From contig JBLDXI010000024.1 of assembly GCA_047495785.1 (NCBI GenBank), positions 2,976,001-3,040,000 on the forward strand: 64,000 nt of DNA, in the 5' to 3' direction. Shown here one piece after another: positions 10,619 through 21,913 of this stretch; the first letter of the stretch is position 1, and the number at the start of each line of letters is the position of its first letter. Below the pieces are notes generated by a model that worked only from the letters and a program-made list of their open reading frames with translations, was not told the origin of the DNA and made no database searches. Source of the DNA: Lepidodermella squamata (taxonomy: Eukaryota > Gastrotricha). The translations under genes were made by a program, and so were the position numbers.

Positions 10619-12293
10619 CTACTGCTGAATATTGCCACGACCAGTCAACATGAGATCACCATTAGCAACAGTGGTTATATTAATTTTATCATTTTTTACA
10701 GCCAACAACAGGCCAAAAAAAGCTTTAGAAACGTCCTTACGGTCTAAATTTTCTACAACGTGACTGAAGCAAACATCCTGATTTCTACACAAAACGCTGA
10801 GCTGATTTTGACAAAAGCGATCGTTGTCATCGACAAAACTTAAAATTGAAGAGCTAATTAAATGAATAGGCTGAGATGAGCTATCTAATACAACATCTAC
10901 CGCACCTACACTAATTTCTTCAGATTGGGCATCGGCTGATGATGATTCAACACAACACATGAGACTCTTCTTGGCGATCGGGGTGTATTTGTCCAAAATC
11001 GAGGTTGCTTTTCGCTTTGGTGCTGACAGACGGTCAAGAGGAACTCGCGATATCGGTATTTCTTCGTCAATCTGTTCCGGCTGCAAAGCAGGCTGCTGAA
11101 GGCGGCTTATCGAAAACTGAGTTGTCGGAATGATATCGCATCCGTCTCGATCTATAAATGAATACCGATATTTTCAATTCAAAAATTAGTCGTTGTAAAT
11201 ACTTACGGGGGTAATTTATCAGCCGAACTTCCTTGGAATATGCAAGACCATGAATCGCTGTATATAAAAATAAATATCGATAAGAAGTGAGACCAAATAA
11301 TTATAAAACTAACCTTCGCAGTCAGGGTAGGCAGACGAATCATCCAAGATATTCGTGAATGGTAAAGTATCTAAACAAATATAGTAGATAACGCTAACGA
11401 ATTAATGAAAATCCCAACCTAGAATGCTGAAAATGTTAGTCCTTAAACGAGAAGAAACTTCGATAGCAGGCCTTCTGATGAGAACGTCAGCTGGGATGAT
11501 GTGATCACTTCTTAGGCCACCAATGCGATCCAAAGCTATTGAGCGACTGAAGAGTGGGGCAAACCAGAAGTCGAATTCCTTCTCTTCATACTCCAGCGTC
11601 GTGGCGGAGTTGAGGTGCTTTGCGGTATCGAAAATAGCAGCACGATCATCCCATTCAGGCACGTCTTTCAAAGTCAAGTACGACGCATGCTCTTCTTTCA
11701 TCTCCTGAGTTAACAGATCAAAGATCGGGATGGTTGAATCGATGTCTCCGTTAACCAAGAGTCCAAAGCCATCGTCAACGATGGGTTCAGAATCCACATC
11801 AAAGTTGCAATTAGTACCGATCAACGGGGCACAAGGCAGCTCAAGCTGGTGCGAAGCTGACTCCAAGTAGACCACATCGCATAGCTGAAAGCAACATCAT
11901 AGTTGAAAAAAACAAAAATAACAATCTTGGGTATATAATTACCGAACGAATAATGGGCACATCACAGGATGGCAAGCGGCACCCCAGCTGCTCGAGAGCT
12001 TTCGACACGTAGGTGTTGGTATCGATAGTCTCGACGCGCTTAACAATATCAACCTGCAAAATGCAAAGGGAGTCATTAGCATCATGAAACAGCCTGCTGA
12101 CTTTCAGGCTGTAAATAGTACTAAGAACATAAATTAGCTGGCCGTAAGTTCGAAGCTCGAGCGTAACTGCGGAACGAGCAAGATCACAAAACTGCTTAAC
12201 GTCAACGGTGGCAACGATCGACGACAGCAGCGGCTGATTCGCGATAACACGGCGATAAACATTGCTACGGATAAAAGTCGTCAAACTCTCCAT
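10619..12293 (-). CDS. Kleisin (Rad21/Rec8-like cohesin subunit) carried by the transposon
   Basis: Five exons: 11943-12293, 11419-11884, 11314-11370, 11207-11257 and 10619-11151; 485 aa, frame kept throughout. The N-terminal domain (residues ~30-85) carries the kleisin signature LELRTYGQLIYVLSTIY followed by KVSRLFHDANDSLCIL, matching LRTSGHLLLGVVRIYSRK..YLL.DCNEAL in Rad21/Rec8. The last ~60 residues form the C-terminal winged-helix signature (FSHVVENLDRKDVSKAFFGL, then INITTVANGDLMLT). The middle is acidic and unstructured-looking with a basic APKRKATSILDKY patch. Kleisins bridge the SMC1 and SMC3 heads to close the cohesin ring; Rec8 is the meiotic form. The usual initial MFY motif is missing, so it is divergent. 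It lies wholly inside the transposon. Confidence 0.75.
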
Positions 12294-12611
12294 CTAATAA
12301 TGACAAAGCGGACTTTCAGGTGAGATTAAAATTGCAAGCCGGTGAGTACAAACTATAAACCAAGCGTTGCCTTAAAGTGATAGACGCAATAAAATCTAAC
12401 AGCACCAAGGAAGTCGTAAATAGCTGGCATGTAATCAAACATCAGTTACTTAAAATGCGGTTTGCGTTCTACCCTCGAGCTAACCTATATCTCCGACAAT
12501 TATATGAGACATCGCAAGCAAGCACCAAGAAGCACCATAAGGGACAAAGTTTCTAAGTGTTTGCTATCAACAACATATTAGGGCATTTAGCAGTCTCAAA
12601 TCCAACACGGG
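12294..12611. other. Spacer between kleisin start and right TIR
   Basis: About 320 bp upstream of the kleisin start codon; presumably its promoter. No clear TATA box or other gene seen. Confidence 0.4.
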
Positions 12612-12852
12612 CAGATTGGCGCGCGAATAACGACGTCAAGTGGTTAGAAGCAGCTGCCGCTTTAGGGAAAACCGCATCCGAGCCCCCTAGCAACGTTGAA
12701 CGTTGAAGGGGTTGCTATTTAATATTTTCATTGTATTCCGATTAACAATATTATTATTTAATATAATATATTTAATAAACAATTAAAAATAAACGTGACA
12801 GTCGTTGCGGATTTTCGGCTTGCAATATGGGCACCGATGACGCTGCCGACAG
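12612..12852. repeat. Right terminal inverted repeat
   Basis: About 241 bp, inverted copy of 3409-3653 with only three short indels. The near identity of the arms argues that the insertion is recent. Confidence 0.92.
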
Positions 12853-12856
12853 CATG
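12853..12856. repeat. Target-site duplication, right copy (CATG)
   Basis: CATG adjoining the right terminal repeat, matching 3405-3408. Confidence 0.75.
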
Positions 12857-13665
12857 TAGTTGTAAGCCAGCATTACCGTAGATACCCCGAAAATTCCATT
12901 CATGACAAATATTTGAATTGTGAACGAATCGAACCCGGCGAAGTAGCTGTAATCCCACTGGCCGCAAATCGGAACTGCGGTACCATTAGTCAGTCCTTCG
13001 ATCACGATGTAGCGAACCGAAAACGAATACCACGGCCAGTAAATGTAAAAAAATGCGCTGCCACAGCAAATCACCGTTGCAGCAACGATCATTGAAGTTA
13101 TCTGGAATAATATGAAATCATCAAATTTCGCTTGAACGATTGCAATGTGACTTACTTTCTTCGTGTTGCCGTAATAGTTTGGGCTGTTTGAAGTTATGCA
13201 AGCCCGTCGTTCGTAGCTCAAAATAGCCGTCAGAGCCATTCCCATACCGCCGATTCCCCACATTATAATATAAGAAATACTGCATGAATATTCATCGAGG
13301 CGCCAAAATCCATCGGGCACTGTCGAAGATATGCCGTAGGTGTAGGCAAAATGGACCAGAAAGTTTCGAAGTTGCAGGCAGATGTTGATAGCGAAGAAGT
13401 GAACCTTGATTTTACGTTGCTTGTACACGTATATATTGACAGCCGAAGCGACAGTAGCGCTGTAGAAGATGATGTGGTACAAAAGGGGCCATGCGAGTCG
13501 TTCACCGAGAGTTTTATGGGACAAATCATGGAAAACACCGATGTAGTACGGCCGAGGGCCGCCGTAGTTTCGATCGGGTAGGTGAAGCATCAACCAACCG
13601 CTGTTGATGATCGTGGCTGTGTACTCTTGAACTCGCTGACTACCTGCTGAATTGTTTTGAGCCAT
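12857..13665 (-). pseudogene. GPCR 5' half (TM1-TM5), interrupted by transposon
   Basis: Starts at ATG 13665 (MAQNNSAG). A clean 54-nt intron (13102-13155, GTAAGT..TTCCAG) is in frame and must be removed to join NTKK to ITSMIV. Hydrophobic segments: PLLYHIIFYSATVASAVNIYV (TM1), FFAINICLQLRNFLVHFAY (TM2), YIIMWGIGGMGMALTAILSY (TM3), then YERRACI in the position of the DRY motif, TM4 and TM5 (FVMNGIFGVSTVMLAYNY). This is a rhodopsin-like 7TM receptor, probably orphan or chemosensory. The frame enters the transposon repeat right after AYNYM and then ends. TM6-TM7 lie at 3012-3404. As it stands, a full receptor can be made only after excision. Confidence 0.85.
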
Positions 13666-13671
13666 AATCAA

Positions 13672-14665
13672 AATTTTATCCTATGTCGAGAGTGAAAGAA
13701 GAAGCTGGTTGCGGAACTGTCGTAGTTGCACCAACAGATACTGCTTTCCTCGCCAGCAACGCAGGTTGGAACTTGATATTTTTTTTCAAAACTAAGCCTC
13801 AACGGCTCTTCCTTAATTCGGTAGTTGAAACTACTTTCCATTTATATCATGCGCGTGCGTGACAGAATGCTGATTGCAGCGAGAAGCTCAAGAAAATGCT
13901 CACATTTAACGCGCAGCTGTTTCGATTTAATACACTCAATCTTCAAGCATAACTGTAAGCGCGAGAATGAGATGTCGCTCACGTTTTGCTAACCCTAATT
14001 GCCGCATTCTCGGGGATACATGATATCAGGAAAGAATCACAGTCGCCCTTAGCGTCAAAACGTGTTCGCAGTGTCAGTTTTTATCAATTATCTATTTATA
14101 CAGCAGGGTGCTCAGGGTTATTGACTAAAATCGGCACTGATGTACTAATTACTAATGCTCAGGTAAGATTGACCGATTGATACTGGAGCTATTCATTCTT
14201 CAATAATAAGATGGTATTCCGGATGATCCAAGTTAAAAACTGGTTTCTTTTGTCTAATTGAAATCGAAATTAGGTTGCATTTTCAAGGATTATTCTTCTT
14301 GTTTAATTCAGCATGATTACCGCTTGAAAAGATGTAAGCAACCTTCCAATTAGCTATATGTAAAAATCATAAAACCTGTGATGTCTATAGAATGTTGGCA
14401 GTTCGAATTCATTTTTTTATTTTATTTTATTTTATTTTATATCGGCTTGCAATCAATCTCAAGGATTATTAGCAATCAAAGTATGTATACGGATGCCTAA
14501 ATTTTTTATTACCGGTTCGGCCGAAAAGTTGAAACTGTTACTCATAGAGAACGGAGTGATCTATGATGTTACTGCATGCCCAAAGTCATTTTTTATCAGG
14601 TGGGCGTAGATTTATTAATTGAGTTTAAATAAGTGGCATTTCGCGATTCATCTATCTATCGACAT
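13672..14665. other. Intergenic spacer with (TTTTA)n tract
   Basis: No supported gene. A short TTTTA microsatellite lies at about 14411-14443. Confidence 0.5.
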
Positions 14666-16899
14666 CTACTTCACAGAAGTAACACACAATATGGGTAAAA
14701 AGAGAATTCCAGAGACCGACGCAGAAGCAATTAGGGCTGCAATGGCAGCTGTTACTTGCATCGAAACGGGCGAAGCTTGGAAAATGACCAGTATTATTTC
14801 TGTCGCTACCACGATGGCCGCCAAGTTGAACATTGCTATGCCAAGAACTTTATCAGCGAGATTCACGCGGAAATAGCGAAGCCTGAATGCGAGAAAGCAG
14901 CCGAATAGCATAACGAGAAAATTCAATCCAGCCAATGCTTGGAAATAAGTCTCCTGAGTCGCAGAGTAGCAGGCTGAATCGATGATTTGAGTCAGAATGT
15001 CCCTCTTCAGATCATATAATACTTTATCATCGCTAACTTTTGTCTCGGCTATCGGCCGATCTCGAGCCATTAGGACAAACAGAACTAAGAGGTTCACTAT
15101 AGGCCAAACAAGAGAAGTAAGTAAAGTTCTAATTTCGTTTCTAGTTTTAGCCAATATCGGAACTGGCCGTTTATGAATTTTCCGTCTCGGACGGACAACA
15201 GGTCTTTTAGGATGCCGAGTGAGATTGAGAAGGAGAGAGAATATCGAACCATCAGTCAAAGAAATTCCCAAAGTGAGAAATACTGATCTTGCTGAACAAG
15301 CCCAATCGCCAACTTCGTTCAGATTCATCGCGAAGAGAAGTGATGACACGTTCATAAAGAAACAAGCAACCAAAATAGCTAAATATCTCGCTATAGACCT
15401 TCTCGGACTTCTTTTGAGTTTCATTACTGAGATTGCCTGCACTAGGGTCAGAGCAGCACATAATGTAAATATGGTGATTGAAAACTGCGGACTCAGGCCA
15501 TCAAAAAACGTGATAAGGATTGCCGAGTCTCGCGGCGGCTCGCTTGATTCTGTTTTCCAGCTAATGTTGCGGACTTCAGCCAATTGATAAGAACCATTTT
15601 CAGAAACTGGTATCCCCTCGTAGTTGATTAAAAAGCGATTTGCGGGGTTCCATGTATGAATGGACATTATTTCATCGTCGTACTCCAATTGCCGTGAATA
15701 TTTCATCCTACCTCTTAGTCCTATGAAATTGCTCTCTGCAACACTCTCATTCGCGACTCGCATGATGAGCTCCGGGAATGATTTGAAATCTCGAAGCGTT
15801 TTGTCATAACTCGCCAGTTTTTTCTCAGTATTGTCTAAAGCGAGGATGGCCATTAGGGTCATGTCGTAGCACGCAAATCTATCAGCTAGGTCCACTAACG
15901 TTTTGGAATTTTTTGCTTGATAAGGTAAAAACTTTCTGTCAAACCCATCCAAGTCATATCCGAGTAGTGTTGTGTTACCATAATTCCGAGCGGGAAAGGG
16001 CGATGTGCCGAACTTCCATATTGCGTGATTAACATTTCCCTGGTGCAATTTTCCAGTATGATGCTGGGCATGGCCATGGGATCCAGCGCCGATAGGGCAA
16101 GTAGCATGAATACATAGCGAGGACCCAATATCCCAATAGCATGAGTGTAGCATAAAAACTGGTTTACTGCACTTAGCTCAGCGACAAAAATCACGAAAAT
16201 CCGAGCATCGCTTCGCTTCATCGATTCGACAGTGGCATGTGAGAATCCTGTGCCAACATCAATCCAAGCTAGTCCAACGTTAAATCCAGCCATCTCTCTA
16301 AGGAAGTGAGTGGCAAGATTGATGTTGTAGGGATTGTCGGCGTTTGCGTACATAGCGACCTTTAACCAGTTGTTCTGCTTGAGGAATGATAGGCAGATGA
16401 AATTTCCTAACTCAGCTGAGCCTCTGATCCTGTAGAGGTTTGGATAGATCTTGCGATTGGCGGTATGGATCGGATTATTGCAGACGAAAGCTATTGCAAC
16501 ACTGCTAAGATGTTGCACCATAGCTCCATACGATTTACATCCAAGCGTGTAGGTTCCGCCAAGAATTATCGGAGATTGGTAGGTAGTAACGACGCCTTTA
16601 TCCCTGCCCTTCCGAAAAATCTCGTCCATTTCTTGAGAGAATCTGATGGCGATATTCACCGATTGAATTCCGTTCTTTCCATCGTCAACATCGCGAATCA
16701 AGATGTTGTAGTCTTTGAGAACATCACTGCGCTGGTTGATTGTATCGGCGATAAACCGGGCCGTTAGGCTGCAGGTTGTTTCTGGCACCGACATACCGTT
16801 GATTATAGTTGCTAACCGCAGAATGGTGAGATTGTAAGGTTTCACCGCAGCACAAGGTTGCATCGAACCAACAATGAGGATGATTAAAATTGCTAGCAT
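14666..16899 (-). pseudogene. Class C (GABA-B-like) receptor paralog, frameshifted
   Basis: Intronless. Signal peptide at ATG 16899 (MLAILIILIVGSMQ), a Venus-flytrap (ANF_receptor-type) ligand domain, a short junction (EPPRDSAIL) and seven hydrophobic segments ending near 14666. The paralog at 18254-20566 reads CTREMLISQYEHSFFFGSSA; here about 10 nt are missing after ITQY near 16020, so the N-terminal frame shifts and stops near 15897 while the C-terminal frame (FGTSPFPARNYGNTTLLGY onwards) continues intact. Apart from this indel, both halves are open and closely similar to the neighbours, so inactivation is recent, or a sequencing error has to be excluded. Confidence 0.8.
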
Positions 16900-16962
16900 C
16901 CTAATGTTCTCTGAATTAAGAGACGGAATCGAAGTTTGAGATATCTCGCCTACTACATCCAC

Positions 16963-18253
16963 GTCTTATATACTCAAGCCTTCCTCTAATTTGCTGATAA
17001 TTAAATGTCGCGAACAAGGACATCTTTCAAGGGAATTAGCTCGCATTGCCCGAACAAGCGTATCAGCTTGCGTGGTAAATCAGCGCACAGATAAATTGGG
17101 CTGAATTCCTGGTTTAACTCATAATTATACCCCTCGACTTATACTGGAAAGATGAAGTCAAATTGTTAAGGCACAGTTAGCCCGGCGAGCCCACCCCGCA
17201 GATCGACGAACCATATGCTTATATTAAGGCTTGCATTAAGGCCATAGACTCTAAGCTGTACTCTTTCCCAGCCCATGGTGACAGTTGCGAACCATAGCGT
17301 CATCATATGGGCGGGATCTAAAATTTCACGTGGGGTCAGGTTACACGCCTGCTTTATCCCTTGGAAAAGCTACACGAGTAGAGAAATCAACATCAGGTTT
17401 GTAGCGATAATATCCATTACAATTGGTGCCGTGGTGACGAAAGTGACGAAATTTATGAAAAACGACTCATTAGACAATTCCGGACTCACTAAGAGATGCT
17501 ACTGATATGCTACACAATCAGCTCAATAAGCAGACAGGTTCTGCGATAGATCAAAATTACTTCTGATCAAACCGTACAGTCTGTTCAATTATACATATTA
17601 AATTCCTAGCCGTCGACTAGTGTCTAAAAGACTTGAAATGGCGTAAAAGATGAAAACTAAAAGCCGCGTCTTGCTTGTTGCTTCAAGGTTCTTGAAGAAG
17701 CTGCCCTCTCATGCACGTTTAGTTTATAATAAAAAGTTCAGATGATAATTGGGCAGAGGCTGGATTACTGTTGAACGCGACCCCTCGTCTTTCGATATCG
17801 CTGATCATTCAGAAGTTGTAGCAATCAGCTAACGGCAACCCATGATGATCAAAGGAGCGAATATTGTCAGGCTGAATTCAGCATAGTTTCGTGCGATTTT
17901 TGTGAGATGAAATGACGTAGAAATTGAAATTTCTATTTTTTTGTAATAAATTGGATGAAATTAGGAATTTTATTCGGCCTCAAAAATTGCGGTTCCACAT
18001 ATCTGTTTCCTCTTCAAGTGATTTTGGCATTTATCACTAAGATACCGACTACTGCTAGTTCGTCTTCTTAGACAGTTTTCTAGGGTAATTTATTTTTGAA
18101 TTTACATCACAATTGTATTAAACATTTTAAATTGTTATTAACGAACAGCCATAATCCAACCCTGTCATTCATGAGTGAATCGGCTCGAGCTGCTTTAGCG
18201 GGAATTGCCTCGCTCGAGACTCGCACATGGAGGACAGGCAAGTCCCTAGGAAA
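16963..18253. other. Intergenic spacer between receptor paralogs
   Basis: No supported gene. The 17.2-17.5 kb part shares scattered similarity (CCCGCAGATCGACGA, ATATCCATTACAATTGGTGCC) with sequence upstream of the other receptor copies near 21.0 and 28.2 kb, as expected of duplicated promoter-containing units. Confidence 0.4.
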
Positions 18254-20566
18254 CTAAGCCATAGTACTCTCCAATAATATTGGTAGAAAGAGAATTCCAG
18301 AAATCGACGCCGAAGCAATGAAGGCTGCGATGCCAGCTGTAACTTGCATTAAAACGGCAGAAGCTTGGAAAATCGTCAATATTATTACTGTCGCTACCAC
18401 GATAGTCGTTAAATTGAAAATCGCTATGCCAAGAGCTCGGTCAGCGCGATCCACGTTGGAATAGCGAAGCCGGAATGCGAGAAAGCAGCCGAACAACATA
18501 ACCAGCAAATTCAATCCAGTCAATGCTTGGAAATAACCATCTTGGGCCGCAGAGTAGCAGGCCGAATCTATGATTTGAGTCAGGATATCCTTTTTCCAAT
18601 CGTAAAATATTTTATCAGGGCTGATTATCATCTCGTATATCGGCCGATCTCGAACTATAAGCACTGTCATAACTATGAGGTTCAATAGAGGCCAAACAAG
18701 GGAAATGAGCAAAGCTTTCATTTCGTTTTTTGGTTTAGCCAATGTTGGGACAGGTATCAGTGTTTCAGAAAAAGTTTGACTCCTCAGTCTCGTGACTGAT
18801 GGTATCTCAGAAAACGCAGCATGGTTCGTCCGTCTTGGCCGGACAGCAGCTTGTTTAGCCTGTCGAAATATATTAAAAAGGATGGAGAATATCGAGCCGT
18901 CAATCAGAGATATTCCCAAGCTGAGAAATACAGATCTGGCCGAACAAGGCCAATCGCCAAATTCTTTCGGATTCATCGCGAAGAAAATTGATGACAGATT
19001 CATGAAGAAACATGCGACCAAAATAGCTGGAAATCTCGAGTTAGATCTTCTACATCCATTTTTGATTTTCATAAATGACAATGTCTGGGCCAGGGTCAGA
19101 CAAGCTGCTAATGTGAATATGGTTATTGAAAACGTTGGACTCAAGCCGTCAAACACCGTGATGAGGACTGCCGAGTCTCGTGGCGGCTCGCGAGATTCTG
19201 TTTTCCAGGTAATATTGCGGATTTCGGCCAGTTGATAGGAGCTATTCTCAGAAGCTGGTATTCCTTCGTAATTGACTATAAAGCGATTCAATGGATTCCA
19301 AGACTGGATAGACATGATCTCACCTTCGTACTCTAATCGCGGTGAATAGACCATCCTACCTCTGAGGCCGATGAAATCAGTTTCCGTCACGCTTTCATTC
19401 GCCACTTTCATAATTAGTTCAGGGAAGGATTTGAAATCCCGAAGTGTCTTGTTGTAACTTGCAAGTTTCTTCTCTGTTTTATCGAGGGCGAGGATAGCCA
19501 TTAGAGTCATGTCGTAGCACGCGAATCTATCAGCAAGATCCAATAAAGTTCTGGACATTTTCGCTTGATAAGGTAGAAAATTTCTGTCGAATTCACCAGA
19601 GTCATATCCTAGCAGTGTGGTGTTACCATAATTCGCACCAGGGAAAGCCGATGAGCCGAAGAAAAATGAATGTTCATATTGTGAGATTAACATTTCTCGC
19701 GTGCAACTATCCGATAATATGCTGGGCAGTGCCATGGGATCCAGCGCCGATATGGCTAGCAACATGAATGCATAACGGGCACCCAATATTCCAATATTAT
19801 GAGCGTAACACAAAAACTGGATGATTGCAGATAGCTCAGCAATATACACCACGAAAATCCGGGCGTCGCTCCGCTTTATCGATTCAATCGTGGCACGCGA
19901 GACTCCTGTGCCAACGTCGAACCAAGCTAGTCCGACGTTGAATTTGTCCATCTCACGTAGAAAGTGTGTCGCGAGATTAACATTAAAGGGGTTATCCGCA
20001 TTTGCGTACATAGCGACTTTCGACCATTTGTTTTGCCTGAGGAATGATAGGCAGATGAAATTTCCTAACTCAGCTGAGCCTCTGATCCTGTACAGATTCG
20101 GGTAGATCTTCCGATTGGCAGTATAGATTGGATTATTGCATGCGAAAGCTATGGCAACACTATTGAGATGGTGCACCATAGGTCCATACGATTTGCAACC
20201 GGGCGTGTAGGTTCCACCTAAAATTATCGGAGATTGGTAGGCACTAACAACTCCCTCATCTCTACCCTTCTGAAAAATCTCGTCCATTTCTCGGTTGAAC
20301 CTCACGGCAACATTCGCTGATAGCACTCCATTCAGTCCGTCGTCAACATCGCGGATCAAGATGTTGTAGTCTTTGAGAATATCACTGCGTTGATTGATTT
20401 TTTCGGCGACGAACCGAGCCGTCAGACCGCATGTCATTTCTTGGGGCGGAATATTTGTGATTATGACTGATAGGCGTAGAATGGTGAGATTGAATGGCTT
20501 CTTTGCAACCAAATGTTGCATCGAACCTGCAGTGAGGATGAGTAAAAAAGCTCTGATCTGAATCAT
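18254..20566 (-). CDS. Class C GPCR, GABA-B-like, intact (770 aa)
   Basis: Single exon with ATG at 20566. Signal peptide (MIQIRAFLLILTAGSM); Venus-flytrap domain about residues 25-400 (RFVAEKINQRSDILKDYN, SPIILGGTYTPGCKSYG, NKWSKVAMYANADNPF); a PPRD junction at about residue 462; then seven membrane segments, the first FSITIFTLAACLTLAQTL and the last near the C terminus (GIAAFIASASISGILFLPIL). There is no Cys-rich domain between ligand domain and 7TM, which is characteristic of GABA-B-type rather than glutamate or calcium receptors. The intracellular loop after TM3 is basic and Ser-rich. Ligand unknown. It belongs to a local family of six copies, so a lineage-specific chemosensory or peptide role is more likely than GABA sensing. 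Confidence 0.85.
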   Translation of the reverse strand: MIQIRAFLLILTAGSMQHLVAKKPFNLTILRLSVIITNIPPQEMTCGLTARFVAEKINQRSDILKDYNILIRDVDDGLNGVLSANVAVRFNREMDEIFQKGRDEGVVSAYQSPIILGGTYTPGCKSYGPMVHHLNSVAIAFACNNPIYTANRKIYPNLYRIRGSAELGNFICLSFLRQNKWSKVAMYANADNPFNVNLATHFLREMDKFNVGLAWFDVGTGVSRATIESIKRSDARIFVVYIAELSAIIQFLCYAHNIGILGARYAFMLLAISALDPMALPSILSDSCTREMLISQYEHSFFFGSSAFPGANYGNTTLLGYDSGEFDRNFLPYQAKMSRTLLDLADRFACYDMTLMAILALDKTEKKLASYNKTLRDFKSFPELIMKVANESVTETDFIGLRGRMVYSPRLEYEGEIMSIQSWNPLNRFIVNYEGIPASENSSYQLAEIRNITWKTESREPPRDSAVLITVFDGLSPTFSITIFTLAACLTLAQTLSFMKIKNGCRRSNSRFPAILVACFFMNLSSIFFAMNPKEFGDWPCSARSVFLSLGISLIDGSIFSILFNIFRQAKQAAVRPRRTNHAAFSEIPSVTRLRSQTFSETLIPVPTLAKPKNEMKALLISLVWPLLNLIVMTVLIVRDRPIYEMIISPDKIFYDWKKDILTQIIDSACYSAAQDGYFQALTGLNLLVMLFGCFLAFRLRYSNVDRADRALGIAIFNLTTIVVATVIILTIFQASAVLMQVTAGIAAFIASASISGILFLPILLESTMA

Positions 20567-21284
20567 CTTTTTTGAGGGTTATCTATGATTTAAGATATTT
20601 TCCCTCTTCTTCTTCCTTGCCGATAATAAACAATCACGAGGAAGGGCTAGCATTGATTTAACGAAATTAGCTCAACCTTATCTTAACTTGCGTATTGCAG
20701 CTAGCGTGGTATATCGGTTTACAACATACACTCTAATTGGCTGAATTTGTCGGAATTTCATGTCGGTTGTAAAACTTCAGTGTTTTCTATGCAAGATTCG
20801 TCAAATCAAGTGTTTATGAAACAGTTCAATGCAAGTCAACCCCGCACAACAACGCACACGTAATCATTCGTCAATCATAATTTTGCAGTTAGGATTATGC
20901 CTTGAGCTGACGAGGGGATTTATCATTTCATGTAGGGTTAGGTTTCTCGGGTTTCTCAGGCTAGCCCCCTCGTAAAGAAAGTGCGAGTCAACGAAAAGGC
21001 ATCATAGCTTGGCATAATGATATCCATTTATTGGTGCCATGCGGACGCAATAATGAGTTAAAGATACGGAAAAGGAGTCGTGACTAAAATAATAACAAAA
21101 ATAGGTTTTGAAATGACCCCCGATATCAGGTTACAGTCTTCGCTATATACTAGCACTTGATGATTGTAACTCCCCTCCCATTGACGTACGTAGAAAAAAC
21201 TTGAAATGAAAGCTTGAAAATTCAAAGGATAAGCGCCGCTTCAAACTAGAAGAAACGAAGCTTTCAAGCCTGTTCACTTGCAGA
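20567..21284. other. Spacer
   Basis: Upstream region of the intact receptor; no gene supported. Confidence 0.4.
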
Positions 21285-21465
21285 TGAGAGGTTCAGATCC
21301 ACTCTGCTGGACGGATTGGCGATTAGTGATGAATCACTACGCATAGCAGCTTGCTTAAGAAAAGGCATAGTGGCGCACAGTGAATTCGCAAATGAGAATA
21401 TCGAAGAAATAAATGTGACCACCATGTCTTGCGATATTGTAGACTCATCGATAATTAGGGTAAGG
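21285..21465 (-). pseudogene. Relic of class C receptor 3' end
   Basis: About 180 bp aligning with 29080-29250, the TM7 and C-terminal tail coding part of the 29-kb receptor (shared TTGCTTAAGA, ATGTCTTGCGATATTGTAGA, CATCGATAATTA). The remainder of the gene is gone. This marks a former receptor copy between the two intact ones. Confidence 0.7.
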
Positions 21466-21909
21466 TTACCTAAATCTGCAAAAAAAAATTCACTTTTTTC
21501 AAACGCCTTTCATTCTATAACCATGAGGTTCTCCCGGCTCATATTTTGACCATAAACAGGCAGAACCCAGAACCCATTCCAGTAAGCTCACAAAATCTCA
21601 TGAGCCAATTCCTCAGCGTTAGAGAGCCATCGTTGGTGAAAGTCAAAAAAGGCAAAAATTCAAAATCGCTCGAGAGTGCCATAAATTTGCATAAAAGCTT
21701 CACTTCTGAACCTAAACTGCATCTAAGCCAGGCAAAAATGGTCTCTGAATAAATTCGAAGCCCCTCCCTGATATTACGCTATATAAGGTATACCAACCAT
21801 TATATCAGGGCTGGATTTTCCTTTTGATTCAAATGTTCAGCTAATTTTAAGGCTAGCAATGTGACTGGAGTCAGGAGTCAAGTTTCTTTTTTTACAAAAT
21901 ATCACCTCT
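21466..21909. other. Spacer
   Basis: Between the receptor relic and the MITE. Short ORFs only, none supported. Confidence 0.4.
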
Positions 21910-21913
21910 ACCT

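Larger units (their letters stand above)
3409..12852. mobile_element. 9.4-kb TIR transposon carrying a transposase candidate and a kleisin
   Basis: A 9444-bp element bounded by ~245-bp and ~241-bp terminal inverted repeats (ends CTGTCGGCAGCG) and flanked by CATG. It sits inside intracellular loop 3 of a GPCR gene whose frame is exactly restored by excision. Five multi-exon genes lie inside: a 735-aa DDE-transposase candidate (plus strand), two small minus-strand genes, a small plus-strand gene and a 485-aa kleisin (minus strand). All have open frames with good splice sites, so the copy looks recent and possibly autonomous. The superfamily is not settled. Long TIRs and several genes recall Polintons, but no DNA polymerase, retroviral-type integrase, ATPase or capsid gene is seen and the target duplication is not 6 bp. 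Confidence 0.9.

Noticed and set aside
12117-12164. Apparent intron (GTCAGC..TTTGCAG) within kleisin exon 1
   Set aside because: Lies at about 12064-12111 on careful reading. It is in frame and its translation (KVSRLFHDANDSLCIL) matches the conserved kleisin helix, so it is treated as coding.
3409-12852. Reading the 9.4-kb element as a Maverick/Polinton
   Set aside because: No protein-primed DNA polymerase B, retroviral-like integrase, packaging ATPase, protease or capsid gene seen; target duplication is not 6 bp.
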